Source: Adenanthera pavonina (Eukaryota > Streptophyta > Magnoliopsida > Fabales > Fabaceae). Taken from it: DNA of 64,000 bases. The position numbers and the translations under genes were made by a program. The stretch lies in assembly GCA_026686845.1 (NCBI GenBank), contig JAIVEN010000002.1:24526001-24590000 (forward strand), in the 5' to 3' direction. This document shows, in pieces, positions 46,645 to 58,890 of the stretch. Positions within the stretch are counted from its first letter, which is position 1. Every line of letters begins with the position of its first letter. The notes beneath the pieces were generated by a model, which saw only the letters and a list, made by a program, of their open reading frames with translations, did no database searches and was not told where the DNA came from.

Positions 46645-47460
46645 TCATCAGCAAGTCTAATTTGATCCTCAAACGTCCTTTTGATTATTTTTTTTTAATG
46701 AAACATCCTTTGATTATATACAGTTATGTTTGGTAGAGTGAGAAATTTTTAAGGGAATGAAAAGTAAAATGACAAAAATAGAACAAGAATATAAAATAAT
46801 GTTTTATATGTAAAAAAAGAAATATTTGTCCAAATAATATTGATATGATAGAAATAGAATAAAAATGAAAATAAATAAGTAAATATAAAAAGATTTAAAT
46901 ACCCTTTAGAGAAAAATAATGAAAGAAGGATATATATATATATATAGAAAATCCTTCATTTTTCCCACCATTGGTATATGGTTTATCTCAATAAATATCT
47001 CATTTTGTCAGAAATTATTAATTAATAAATTGTAGAATATATATTTTTTGTTTGTAAAAAATATCAAACTGATTCAATCATGTCAACTTCAGTTTCTTCA
47101 GTGTCTACTCCTGCTTCTATATATCTGGAACTCTTTCTTTCCATATGTCTTTTGGTTAGTTGAGGTCAGATGTCATTCGAAAAAAAAGAGGATTTAATAG
47201 CAGACCTCTATTAAAATCTATTTTGGCAGGTGCTTACCTCTATTAAAATTTATTTTGGCAGGTGCTTGATATGGTCTTGTTGTAGATATTATTCTATTGA
47301 CCTTGACAAGCTGAGGACTTATCTTGAAGGACTGAGGATACCATTATGACTAGGCCTGATAGGAAGGAAAGTTGGATAAGGAATAGGAATGGAAATAGGG
47401 AGGGGGTTTTTCTCATGGCAGGCATCTTTGAAAATTTCTTAGAAAACCAAGATTACTTTA
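46645..47460 (+). repeat. segmental duplication, copy 2 (uninterrupted)
   Basis: Collinear with 41235-41621 plus 42911-43305. A short internal tandem duplication (TCTATTAAAATCTATTTTGG twice, about 47200-47265) is unique to this copy. Confidence 0.8.
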
Positions 47461-47943
47461 CTTATGGAGGGGGATGTTTCTCAAAAGGTGAGGAAAGGGA
47501 GTTTATTCTTGAGAAAACAAATTGTTGCTATAAAATTATCCATACACATAAATAATCTTTTAATATGCCATGCTTCAATATTAACATAATTATTAATGAG
47601 AAAACATGCTCGGTCATTTTGGTCTTTTAGTCATTTTTTCCATTCCAATTCCTTACTAGATTTATTAATACCAAATCTGATAAAAGTATATATTTCCTTT
47701 CCCTTTTCTTTCCTGCCAAACAAATCTTGGATCAATTGCAGCAAATTCCTCTCCCTTTCCCTTTCCCTATCCCATTCTTTTTCCCTTTCCTATTCTTGTC
47801 TTTGTATGTTATTTGTGAGAAACGTGGATTGGATAATATTCTGGACCATTTTCTTGTTATTTTCTGTGAGAAAGATAGCAATCACTTCTTTAGGGCTCTA
47901 GCTTAGTAACCTTAGTTGGAAACTAAAGAATTTATTTGCTAAT
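47461..47943. other. spacer with CT-rich tract
   Basis: CT-rich low-complexity (CCCTTTCCCTATCCC) at about 47745-47800. No gene recognised. Confidence 0.4.
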
Positions 47944-50401
47944 TGTAACACCTTACTCCAATACACTTTCTGACTTAACCAAATGCTTCAAAATCGAACC
48001 CAAACACAGCTCAAACACCTCAAATGAACCCTCCTAAACATCAGAATAGTGGAACATGCTGCAAAACACCTCAAGAAACACCAGAACAGTTAGAACAGTG
48101 TGCAGGGCTGTGACCACTATAGTACCAATGCGGCTTTGGTGCTTTTGGGTTCCAGAGCCGCCAAACAGAGGGGTTGGCACCACGGCTTGGCCCTGGCACC
48201 ACGGCGCCCCCAACTGGTTTTATACTAGCAAATTTCTGAAGTCCTGGGGTGAACTTTTGACACACACAACTTTATGCTCCGATCTCCGATTAACCTGATA
48301 ATAACTTTTATAAGTCCATCTTGTCCTAATCTAACTATAGACACTAATTTCACTTTAATCCATCTCCATATGGAGATTTTGGATACCCGACACTGTTTTA
48401 GCCACTTTTTGACCAAAACTTACAACAAATCTCCTTCAATTGCCACTAAAGGCAAATGGGTACTCAAGGACAGTTCACACGGGTCCTAATTTATTTAATC
48501 AACTTATCTAAAGAGATTTCATCTCAAAGGAACTACTCCTATATGATTTGACTTCCTTGAATCTCAAATTGACATAATGGGCTATGGGTTCTAAAATACA
48601 CCAACAAGGCCCAAATCCGTTCTGGGCTCAACACCATCCTCACATTCATGCATAAACATACATACTACATCATTCTTATCAATTATTATCAATAACATAC
48701 ATCCATTAAAATCATCCTATCCTACTTAGCATAACATACATAGACCATACACACATATGTTACAAAGACTTAATATTCTCACATCCGGTACACTACTCTC
48801 TTGTCTTCTCCGAATTAGTACCAGAATCTTTACTTGAAATGTTAATTCATGGGAAAGGTATGTAAGACAATGTCTTAGTAGCTGGGAATAACCACACGTA
48901 TATATATATCTCATACAATAATACCGTAAATGCAACATGAAACAAAATGCATGTCTTCCTCGCATACAGCTAGAGCCACGAGCTATCGTCATAACTAGAC
49001 ATTTTGTATAGATAATTCCCTTCCAACAGCCGATGAAGACTAATTCCAGGACATCACTAAGCTCATCTTACACTAATATAACCTGGCCAAAGGTTACATT
49101 AGTGCTTGGACCATGGCTCTCCTTCCCCTGGATCACCTTGAATTGGTGGTGATTTAATAAAGGTGTAGTCCACTGCCACCTGACTCTCCTAGCCATAGGA
49201 GAGGATTTAGCGACAGGGATCCCTTCCTTATCCTCCCTTATTATATATCATCATCTCATATCATATCATATCAGCACCACCACCTGATCACCATATATCT
49301 CACAATGTCATGTGGTGATGTTCATGGCATATCATCATATAATCACCATCATTATCATGATCTCAATGTCATGCTATGCATCATGTAATGTCACATCATC
49401 ATCATAATCATCATCCACTATATGTCTAACCGTGTGCATATTATGATATATAGAAAATCATACACGCACACAAATTAATATAGTGGTATGAATGGAAACG
49501 TGCATATATATATATATACATATATATAATAACATAAAATACAAATAATACAAACACCCGATTACCTCAAGTTGTCAATACTATACACATGTAATTCCAT
49601 GAGCTCCTTGGGTTATTCGACACGATTGTACTCCTTCAGTCAACCAAATAACCTCTACAATATCATAATATCTCAATTAACACAATATATCACTTAATCA
49701 AAAATCACAATTCGACTATATAGGCTTAACCCAAGATTCCAACACCATTTCCATATATCTTTGAGCTCTTAGAGACCATCCAACTCTAATCAACCATACA
49801 CACTTCAGATTCCATGCTTCGACTCACAATATCAACCTAGGGTTAAACTTAAATCATGCAAACTCCTTTTAAAACCTAAGCATCATAACCATCAAATCAC
49901 TCTCCATTAATCTCATTTCATCCATTTTAATCAGTGGATTTCAGACAAAACCAAAAACCCAACTATACACTCCAAAAATCTAACTCAAAACCGAAGAAAA
50001 ATAGAGAGGGAGAAGTAGAGATCACTTACTAACAATAATCCAAGCTTTCGGAGTCCCAAAATCACTCTCAAAGGCCAGAAACTTAAAACTCTAGCAGAAC
50101 CTTTCTGTCGCTCCCTCTGTTCTACTTCTTCTGTCCGACAAAAATGTTTCTGGTTAATACTGATTTTTCCTTGCTCACTACAGTTGTAAAAAGCCGGCCG
50201 CAGTGTGGAGCTTCTCAGCTTGGAAGAATTTAACCAATTTACAGTTCTCTCATCACGGTGGCTCTACTTTTCACCACGGCGTGGAGCTCTTCTTCACTTT
50301 GATTCATTCCTCTATCCTGGTCTTTTCGGTTCTGCATACAACGCCAAATATACTTAGTTAGCTAGGGATCAAGTTGGGACAATGTAATGAGGGTTGTTAC
50401 A
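47944..50401 (-). mobile_element. solo LTR of the same family, reverse orientation
   Basis: Starts TGTAACACCTTACTCC and ends GGGTTGTTACA. CTAAT precedes it (47939-47943) and follows it (50402-50406) exactly. Length 2458 bp. Family blocks are in the same orientation as at 29695-32129. There is no internal region or second LTR, so this is a recombination product. Confidence 0.92.
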
Positions 50402-51560
50402 CTAATATCTGAACTCTTGCTTCCTCCTTTTCCTATTCATTTTTTATCCCCCATCCCTCAACTAACTTGATCCTAGATCTTGCCCATGCCTATAAAGATG
50501 GTATCATTTTCATTTATAAGTCCTTATGCAGATTAACGGATTTGGAGACAAAAATTTTCAGACTTAAGTTTTGCGGCAAAGATAACATATGTATCATTAA
50601 GGCCAAATCTTGCAGATTGTGAATGTGAAAAGGTAATTTGAGTATCTGTAGAAAAATTGTTGAAAGTTTGTGTACCAGAAAAAAAATTGTTGAAAGTTTG
50701 GCTTGACAAGTTGGAATGGGTTGATCTATTCCTATTAAATCACCACCTTTGGTGGCCCATCCTTGACCTACTTGGTTTATCTCTCCTTCAATAGTTAAGA
50801 GTTGGGACCATCTCCATTTTTTTTCTAAGAGCATATCCTCTCTGTGTAAGAGCCTTTATCCCTATGTATAGATATATTGTGCAATATTTAATCTTAAATT
50901 AAAATATAAATATTTATCACATGTCCTAATGGAGATAATGAAGGAGGTAGTTGGGTGATTAAGGAGTGATATGGTTCAATTTCAATTTGAGAGTTGGGTG
51001 TATTTGGTTAAAAAAAATTCTTAGCTAAGAATACTCATTGCCACAATTATCAGGGGGCTCTTTTTGAAATGACATTGGACCCTAATAATTGCTCTATTGA
51101 GTTGTCACTTTATAAACCAGCTTCCTTTACAATTTTAGGAAGGCAGTTTCCAAGCAACGAAGTGACTTCTTTTAAAGTTGATAAAAAAGAGCTGAATTTT
51201 CTTTTAAATTTGAAAAAAAGAACTGAATTTTCATAGTTAAAGTCATGATCTTGGAAGTGGACTTCTAATGTTATCTTGATAAAATCTTTTTGATTTGTAG
51301 TATTTTGGTAAAATCATTTGTTTAATAATAATTCACTCAAAATTCCTCTCGTAGAAATTAGTCAAATTACAGTTTTGATTGGTAATACGGTTGGGCACAT
51401 AGAGAATATTTAAACAATGATATATATTATAACTTTGGAAATATTATATAATAATTATAACACAAGTGGGGGCTTGGAGGTGATGAAAATGAGTCAGATA
51501 GCTTAAATAAATAATATTATATTTACTAGTTAATATAATAATTATTAATTTTTTTGGTGA
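50402..51560. other. spacer between two solo LTRs
   Basis: Holds a 106-codon minus-strand frame (50514-50834). Its composition is mixed and it has no recognisable domain; it may be a chance frame. Nothing else supported. Confidence 0.4.
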
Positions 51561-54042
51561 TGTAAAACCCCTTATGATATTGTTTTGTTATTGTATGCAG
51601 AACGGGAGAAAAATAAGACGGAGGAAGGTTCAAGTGGAGTCTGAAGAGCTCCACACCAAGGCGTGAAGCAGGGTCGCCGCGATGAGAGCCAATTCCAGTG
51701 TCGTTGTTTCAGCTGAAACTTGTTGCGTTGCAGCAAGATGTCTTGGAGCCGTTGTGAGATTCGGGATTTTTATTTAAATCCGGATCATTTCAGATGATTA
51801 GAAAGAAAGAAATGGAGAAGAAGGAGGAGCTCTGCTAGGGTTCATGTTTTTCAGCATCTAGGAGCGATATTCGGACCTTGGAAGCTTGGATTCAAGTTGG
51901 TAAGTGATTTCTACTCCTCCATCTCCATTTTCTTCAGTTGGAATTTGAGGTTTTTTTGTTTTGAGTTAGGATCTTCGCTTAAGACCAAAATCCACAGACT
52001 GAAAGAGATGAAATGGCATTAAGGAAGTGTGTTTTTGTGTTCTTGTTGCTTGGATGTGAGTTTTGAAGGGTTTATATATGATTTGAGCTTAACCCTAGAT
52101 TATTTTCGGTTAGAGCTCTTGGGAATCCAAAGTATATGTAGTGGTGTAGTGTTTGAATGGTCCCTAAGAACTTATGGATGCATGAAAGGGGTGCTGAAAT
52201 CTTGGGTTAGGCCTAATAAAGTGGTTGAATTGTAATATTTGGTTATTAGTATATTGTGTTAATTGAGGAATTATGATACTATTAAGGTTATTTGGATACT
52301 CGGGGAAGGCTAGTCGTGGGATTGACGTTCAAAAAAACTTGTGAAACTCGTGTGAGCGTGGTATTGACAACTTGAGGTAACCGAGTATTTGTTTTATGTG
52401 ATTATAGGTTAATATATGTATATACATATGTGCATGTTCCTTTTCATATCACGATATTGATTGTGTATATGTATGGTTTTTCTACATATTGTGGTATGCA
52501 CAGCTAGTTGATATGTGATGATAGTGTATGTAGTGTATGCATGATGTGTAGCATCCCCATACCATTGTATGCTAGCATGTTCATATGATGTTTGTGATGA
52601 CAATGATATATATATATGTATATGTAAAGGCATGTTGGCATGACATTGACATCATCACCATATCATTGCATAGTGAGAGATTGATAATGAGGTAATGATG
52701 ATATGATGTGATATGAGATAACGATATGATAAAGACCCCTGTCGCTAAATCCTCTCAATGGAAGAGCCAGGCGGCAGAGGATAATATGATATGATGAAAT
52801 ATCCCTGTCACTAAATTCTCTCTTTGGGAGAGCCAGGTGGCAGTGGATTTGGGGATGCACCTTCCTTAAATCACCATTAATTCGTGATGGTCCAGGGGAA
52901 GGAGAGCCACGGTCCAAACTCTAGTGTAACGATTGGCTGGGTTGCATTAGAGCAAGGCGAGCTTGGTGATGTCCTGGAATCAGTCTTCATCGATTGTTGG
53001 AAGAGAATCATCTATTGAAATATCTTGTGATGATGACAGCTCGTAGTTCTAGCCGTATATGATGCATTTCATTCATTTCACATTGCATTCATGAGTTGTT
53101 TGAGATATATGTATATGTATGTGGTTGTTCCCAGTTACTAAAACATTGTCTCACACCTCTCTCCCATAACTAATCTTTCAGGTGAAGGTTCTGGCACTAG
53201 TCCTGAGACGCCAAGGGAGTAACAGCAGACGTGGAAATACTAGGTTTATGTATTTTGTGTGTAATTTGGATATGTATCTTATGTTAAGTAGGATAGAATG
53301 TTTTGTAATGAATGTATGGTTATGGATAAGGTTTGTATGGATGTTGTATGAATAGTTACATGGTTTTGGATATTGAGAAGTCAGCATGTTGATGTTTGTG
53401 AGCCCAGAGTAGGTTTGGGCCTTGTTGGTGTGTTTTAGGGCCTGTAGCCCATTTTGTCAAGTTGGAATTTAAGGGGGTCAAATCTTAGAGGAGTGGTTCC
53501 TTTAAGGTGAAATCTCTTTGAACAAGTTGGTTTGGGAATTTTGAACCTGTATGAATGGTCTTTAAGTAACTATTTGCCTTTAGTGGCAATTGGAGGTGGT
53601 TAGTGGTGAGTTTTAGTCAATAAATGGCTAAAACAGTGTCAAGAGTCTAGAATCTCCATACGGAGTTGGGTTGAGGTGAAGTCAGTGTCTATGGATAGTT
53701 GGGAACTAGATTGACTTGTAAGAGTTGGAATCAAGTCAATCGGAGGTCGGAGTATAATATTATGTGCGTCGGAAGTTCGCCTCGGTGTATGGAAGTTGCT
53801 GATATAGAAAATCAGCATGGGCGCCGCGGTGCCAGTGGAGGCAGAAGCAAGTGAAAACAGGGGAGACCGGAGCCGCGGCAGTATTGTAGCAACTGCGACC
53901 CCAACCCAGTTTTTGATGTCGTTTGGTTCGTTTCTGCTGTTTGAAAGATTTGGGAAGTTGTTTTAAGTTGTTTGTGTTGTGTTTGGTTGAATTTTGAAGA
54001 TTTTGGTTAAGTTCTGGAGATGTCTGGAGGTAGAGTGTTACA
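51561..54042 (+). mobile_element. solo LTR of the same family, forward orientation
   Basis: Starts TGTAAAACCCC and ends GAGTGTTACA. GGTGA precedes it (51556-51560) and follows it (54043-54047) exactly. Length 2482 bp. The A/D-orientation splice-like donor (GGTAAGTGATTTC, about 51899) and acceptor (CTTTCAGGTGAAGG, about 53177) are both kept here. Confidence 0.92.
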
Positions 54043-54194
54043 GGTGACATAGTAAATATGAATTATTAAATAATATAGTTGCTAATAATTTTCTTTTAAA
54101 TAGGACTGAACCATCAATATTTTCATATACTATATAAAATTATATGTCGAAAATATCAATATTTATTCAATATATGATATAAAATTTATAATAA

Positions 54195-54400
54195 GTTAAC
54201 AAAAAAATTGGTTGAGTTGACTGTTGAGTAGAAAAAACTTGATTCCTTTATACAAGATTGAATGTTTGGGTCTTATTGATGAAAAAAAATCATGTTAAAA
54301 GAACTATTTTTAATTAGATTCGATAATATTCAAATTTGACCTATTAGTATTAAATACTAGATATGGTTGTATAAAAAAATTATAATAAATTATAGTATTT
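54195..54400 (+). mobile_element. SINE-like sequence
   Basis: AATTGGTTGAGTTGACTGTTG (box A-like region), then TTGAATGTTTGGGTC (decayed box B), then the shared body ATCATGTTAAAAGAACT and TAGATTCGATAATATTCAAAT. Confidence 0.4.
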
Positions 54401-54407
54401 ATAAACC

Positions 54408-54561
54408 ATTCACAATATATCTAATATCAAACACCGTGTAACTCATCGAAAAAATGTTTGATTAACTCTTCTGGGATGCAAGCATTCACAATATGTCTAA
54501 GTTCAAATACCGTGTAACACGGAAAAAGTATTTTTGGTAAACTCTTCTTGGCTGCAAGTTT
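54408..54561 (+). repeat. tandem duplication, two units of about 76 bp
   Basis: ATTCACAATAT-TCTAA, CCGTGTAAC and AACTCTTCT-GG-TGCAAG recur in order in two adjacent units starting at 54408 and 54484. Confidence 0.75.
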
Positions 54562-56040
54562 TACCATTGAATATTTAATGTGCTTGCATTCCCAGAGCTC
54601 GCTTTAATTAAAAGAATACAAACCCTTACTAGTTGAACTAAGCATACATTGGTACTATTATGATCCATTTAAATGTATATAGGCCCCATTTTGGCAAACT
54701 AAGCCCGTTGCTCCTGTGGCATTCGGCTAAATTTGCCCTCCTTTTCTCTCAAATTTTCATATTCCTAACTATCATTCATGCACATCCAGGGCCACAAATT
54801 CACAAAGGATCAAACTCAACGCATATATACACATATTCGGCCTCTGTTTTGGAACTAAAAAGTGATAAGATTCCACTTATTCTTGATTGTGAACCAAAAG
54901 GACACGGTATAACATTTTGATGTCTTAGTTCTCACCGTGTCCTTCATCCCTGCAATGTAAAAACGACTAGAAAACAATCATTCTAAATATAAGGGATGAA
55001 GAAACTTATGAGATTTTCCTTTTTTCTTTTTAAATCAAGAAATTGTCATAGCCCAAAAAAAGTAAGAATCCAGGGCCTACCCTGCGGGGCACAAAAGTCA
55101 ATCATTGCCATTGTCATCTTTTATATCCTTATCCCTAAATTTGGGTGAGATGGTGGACCACAAATAATGTGAGAGGCAATTAAATGACTTATAAAAGTCT
55201 ATGTAAAATAATAAGTCCAAAATTAAAAGCAAGTTGGTCCATTCTATTAAATGAAATTTGAAATGGGCGTTAAGCCCTCCTATTCTTTAAAAAAATAAAA
55301 TGATTGATAGGGATAGCAAAAAAAGAATTAACAGGATCCATTGGATCCATTTAATGTAATCTTCAATTTTCTAAATACTTTATGGCTTATGCATATTTAA
55401 TACCACTTATAATATACCAATACTTTCAAAAATACCACTTATAATCTTCACGGCTCATGCAGGTTCTACTTGTGTCCATTTGTATCACTTTACACCATCT
55501 ATCTCATTTTAAATTTTGATAGTGAAATATGACCATTTCAAGTTTTAATGATGTGATAGACACTGGATCTTAGAATGTTTATAAATATGTGATTTTTCTA
55601 TATTTTGCATCCAACGATGTTTTTTACATTAATAAGAAATAACAATACTTTATTAAAGTTATTATTTATATGTGTGATTTGCTTTTAAAATATTTAATAC
55701 TCATTTTTTAATGAGCCAATTTGTTGATTATACATAGTATATGTATGTATTTTATACTCCTATATATCCTAAAATTTTAAAAATTATCATATCATATATC
55801 TCAGACACATTTAATATACATGTATTCACACAGGTGTTACATATAGAATACCACAGTTTCACTTTCATAAAAAAAAAAAAAGAATACCAGAGTTTCACAC
55901 ACACAAAAATATCAAACCGACAACATCTTTTAAACATTTAAATCTATCGTGAATGGACGTGCGAATTTCCACGATCTGGTAAGTAGCAAGGATGTGCGCA
56001 GAGTCTACCATTCGACATAACTTGGTTGTCCTTTTGCCAT
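54562..56040. other. gene-free region upstream of the BAHD gene
   Basis: No gene or complete element recognised. An 86-codon frame at 54660-54920 is unassigned. Confidence 0.4.
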
Positions 56041-56047
56041 TATAAAT
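56041..56047 (+). promoter_or_regulatory. TATA box of the BAHD gene
   Basis: TATAAAT, 100 bases before the ATG at 56141. A start near 56072 would give a leader of about 70 bases. Confidence 0.6.
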
Positions 56048-56667
56048 ATTGCGACCTTTCTCCAAAAGGAAACCCAACACAAAATAGCTAATTAACACAC
56101 TCTTAGTCTCCTTTTGCAATCTTCTTCTCATACTCTTAACATGGCTCAACCTGCTTCTTCCGTTGGAGTGTTTACTGTGAGGAGGAGCCAACCAGTGCTG
56201 GTAGCTCCTGCTAAGCCCACCCCTCGTGACTTTAAGTTACTCTCCGACATCGATGACCAAAATGGCTTACGATTTCAACTCCCAATGATACACTTTTATC
56301 GTCATGAGTCTTCCATGAAAGGGAAGGACCCTGCTCAAGTCATCAAGAGGGCACTCGCTCATACTCTGGTCTTTTACTACCCATTTGCAGGCCGACTTAG
56401 GCAAGGTCCTGGTCGCAAACTTATGGTAGATTGTAATGGAGAAGGAGTCATCTTTATTGAAGCTGATGCAGATGTCACTCTTCACCAATTTGGTGACGCT
56501 CTTCAACCTCCATTCCCATGCTTCGAAGAGCTACTTTATAGCGCTCCTGATTCAGAAGGAATCATCAATTGTCCCCTTTTGCTCGTACAGGTCTCTCCCT
56601 CACTCCCTCGCCCCCTTTTTTCCTCCTCCTCTATGCTTCACAAACGCACGCACGTTTTCGCCCAGGA

Positions 56668-57116
56668 CTTATGTTATGTTTGGGTTTTTTTTAGGGGGAA
56701 ATGAAATGAAATGGAATGGTTATATGGGTTGAATTATTGTTTGAGAGATATTTTTAGGGGTGAATAGAATGGTAATTGATGACTTTATAAGTCTTTCTTA
56801 ATCATCATAAATCTAATTTTTCTTATCCTCACAAATCATAGAGTTAATGATTGAATTGTCAAAAGTAATTATTTAAATTACAAAAACATCCATTAACCCT
56901 AACAAAAATAATTTTCATTTTCATGAATTTTTTTTTACTCTTCCTATACTACTAAATCCATTTTGTCATGTTGTATCTTTCTTGGTGTTTTGTCATCACA
57001 TTAATCAAATCACTCCTATCACATCATACCTCGCATGTACAATTGAATCATTCCTTCAAGGTATGCTTTTTTTTTATAATATTTTTTTCTTCTTAATATT
57101 ATTATTGGAAGAACTA

Positions 57117-57149
<33 letters not shown>

Positions 57150-57445
57150 GGAATATGTTTTTATTAAAAAATAAAAGCAATATGATTTTTTTATATAAAA
57201 AAAGAACTTATTTTTATTTAAATTTATCTAAATTTGCTAATAAGGGTAATATTGGGAAAAAAGTTATAATCCATTCCATTTCATCAATTTTATAATAACT
57301 TCTAAACAATAATCAAATGAGACCGCTCCTTCCTCTCATAAAATTACCAAACAATGGAATATTCCGTTCCATTCCACTCCATTTTATTATATTCTATTAA
57401 TGATCATTCCATTCTATTCTGTTATAAATTTCCAAACATAGCCTT
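56668..57445. mobile_element. miniature-element-like inverted repeat in the BAHD intron
   Basis: TTATGTTTGGG at the left is matched by inverted CCAAACATAGCC at the right. The arms carry ATGGAATGG and TTGTTTGAGAG inverted against CCATTCCATT and TAAACAATAATC. The interior includes a (TTA)n microsatellite (about 57117-57150). Superfamily not assigned. Confidence 0.45.
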
Positions 57446-57611
57446 AGATTTGAATGATTCTTCTTTTGGAGAGTAAATATAAATTACATGTATGTCTTCA
57501 GTGTTAAGTAAAAATTATATGAAAGTTTTTATTTTAGAAATTTATACAATTTTTCAATAAAAATAAATCACATGGACATTTCCTAATTTGTTGAAATTAA
57601 TTTAACCTCTT

Positions 57612-58890
57612 TTATTGTATGTTTGGGAGTTTTTATATTTTAGTTTTTCTCTTTTTATCAAATTGAATGAAGTGGCATGGCTAATGTGCTTAAATTATTG
57701 TTTGGAAGAAATTTTTAGGAAAGAGAGTAATTTTTTCTGTTCCCCAAATTGGGGCTCATGATTGGAATGTCATAAAATCAATGTATAAAAAATCATATTA
57801 GACTAACTGGTTTGATCAGTTGAACCGGGAACCAGTGCAAGGTTCAATTTGGAAAAAGAGCAAAACTGACAGATTATAGAATCAGTCAAGAACTAAGCTT
57901 GAACCGGTGAAAATCAATTGTGAACTAGTCTAAAACCGGTTTGAATTGGTCAAAAAAAATTTTTTATTTTTTTTTCAGATTCTTTTAGTGTTTAAGATAA
58001 AATAAAATTATTTTTTGTACTAAATAGCATTATTTTTGTGTAAAATTTTTTCTTTTAACGTTATAATATTGTATAAGTATTATTATGACACATATTATTA
58101 ATAATAATAAATTTACTTAACAAATAGTATAAAAATAGAATATTAGTTGACTATTTTGTATTCAAAATATAATTATACATAAATATTAACTTATTTATAT
58201 TTTAATATTATGTTATGAAACTTATTAATGATATTTTTTAATAATATACAACCTAAAATAAAAAAATTATTAATTTTATTACTATCAATTTAATTATGGT
58301 TCAATCTCGATTGAACTATTAAATATTGAACCTTTATTTTAATCGATTTAATGACCGATTTGGTTTTTAATATATATCTTACATAAAATTAATATCATAA
58401 TTATAAAAACACATATTGCGTCTATCTCTCTTATCATTCTTTTCTTTGCATCAATCTCTCTCCTCCTACATCTCCATTGTCCTGAGATTTCATTTTCATA
58501 TATATTTTATACATAACTATTCCACTTTTCTCTTAATTAATGTTTATTCACCAATTCAGTTGATAGCTGACGTTTCTTTTATTGAGACAAATATCTTATA
58601 ATAATTTAAAAACAAATTTAATTTTTTAAAGCTAATAGCCACTGGCATTTTTTTTAATCTAAATTAACTCATAAATTAACTCATAATGATAATATTAGAA
58701 AAATGGGTTATAATACATTTCATTTTATCCATTTTATAATAATGAACAAATAGTAATCAAATAAAATCATTTCTTCCCCCTATAAAACTTTCAAATAATA
58801 GAATGTATTGTTCCATTACACTCCATTCTATTTCATTCAATTAATAATCATTCTGTTCAATTCCATCCTAAATTTTCAAATTTATCATTA
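57612..58890. mobile_element. second, diverged copy of the intron element, with an internal insertion
   Basis: The left part (TGTATGTTTGGGAG, AAATTATTGTTTGGAAG) and right part (AATACATTTCATTTTATCC, CAATTAATAATCATTCTG) match the ends of 56668-57445. Inside, about 57800-58372, is another inverted-repeat segment with GGTTTGATCAGTTGAACCGG at one end and inverted GAACC/ACCGATTTGG at the other. Confidence 0.4.

Noticed and set aside
50514..50834. 106-codon minus-strand frame between two solo LTRs, considered as retroelement gag
   Set aside because: No zinc-knuckle or other gag motif is visible and it does not sit between paired LTRs.
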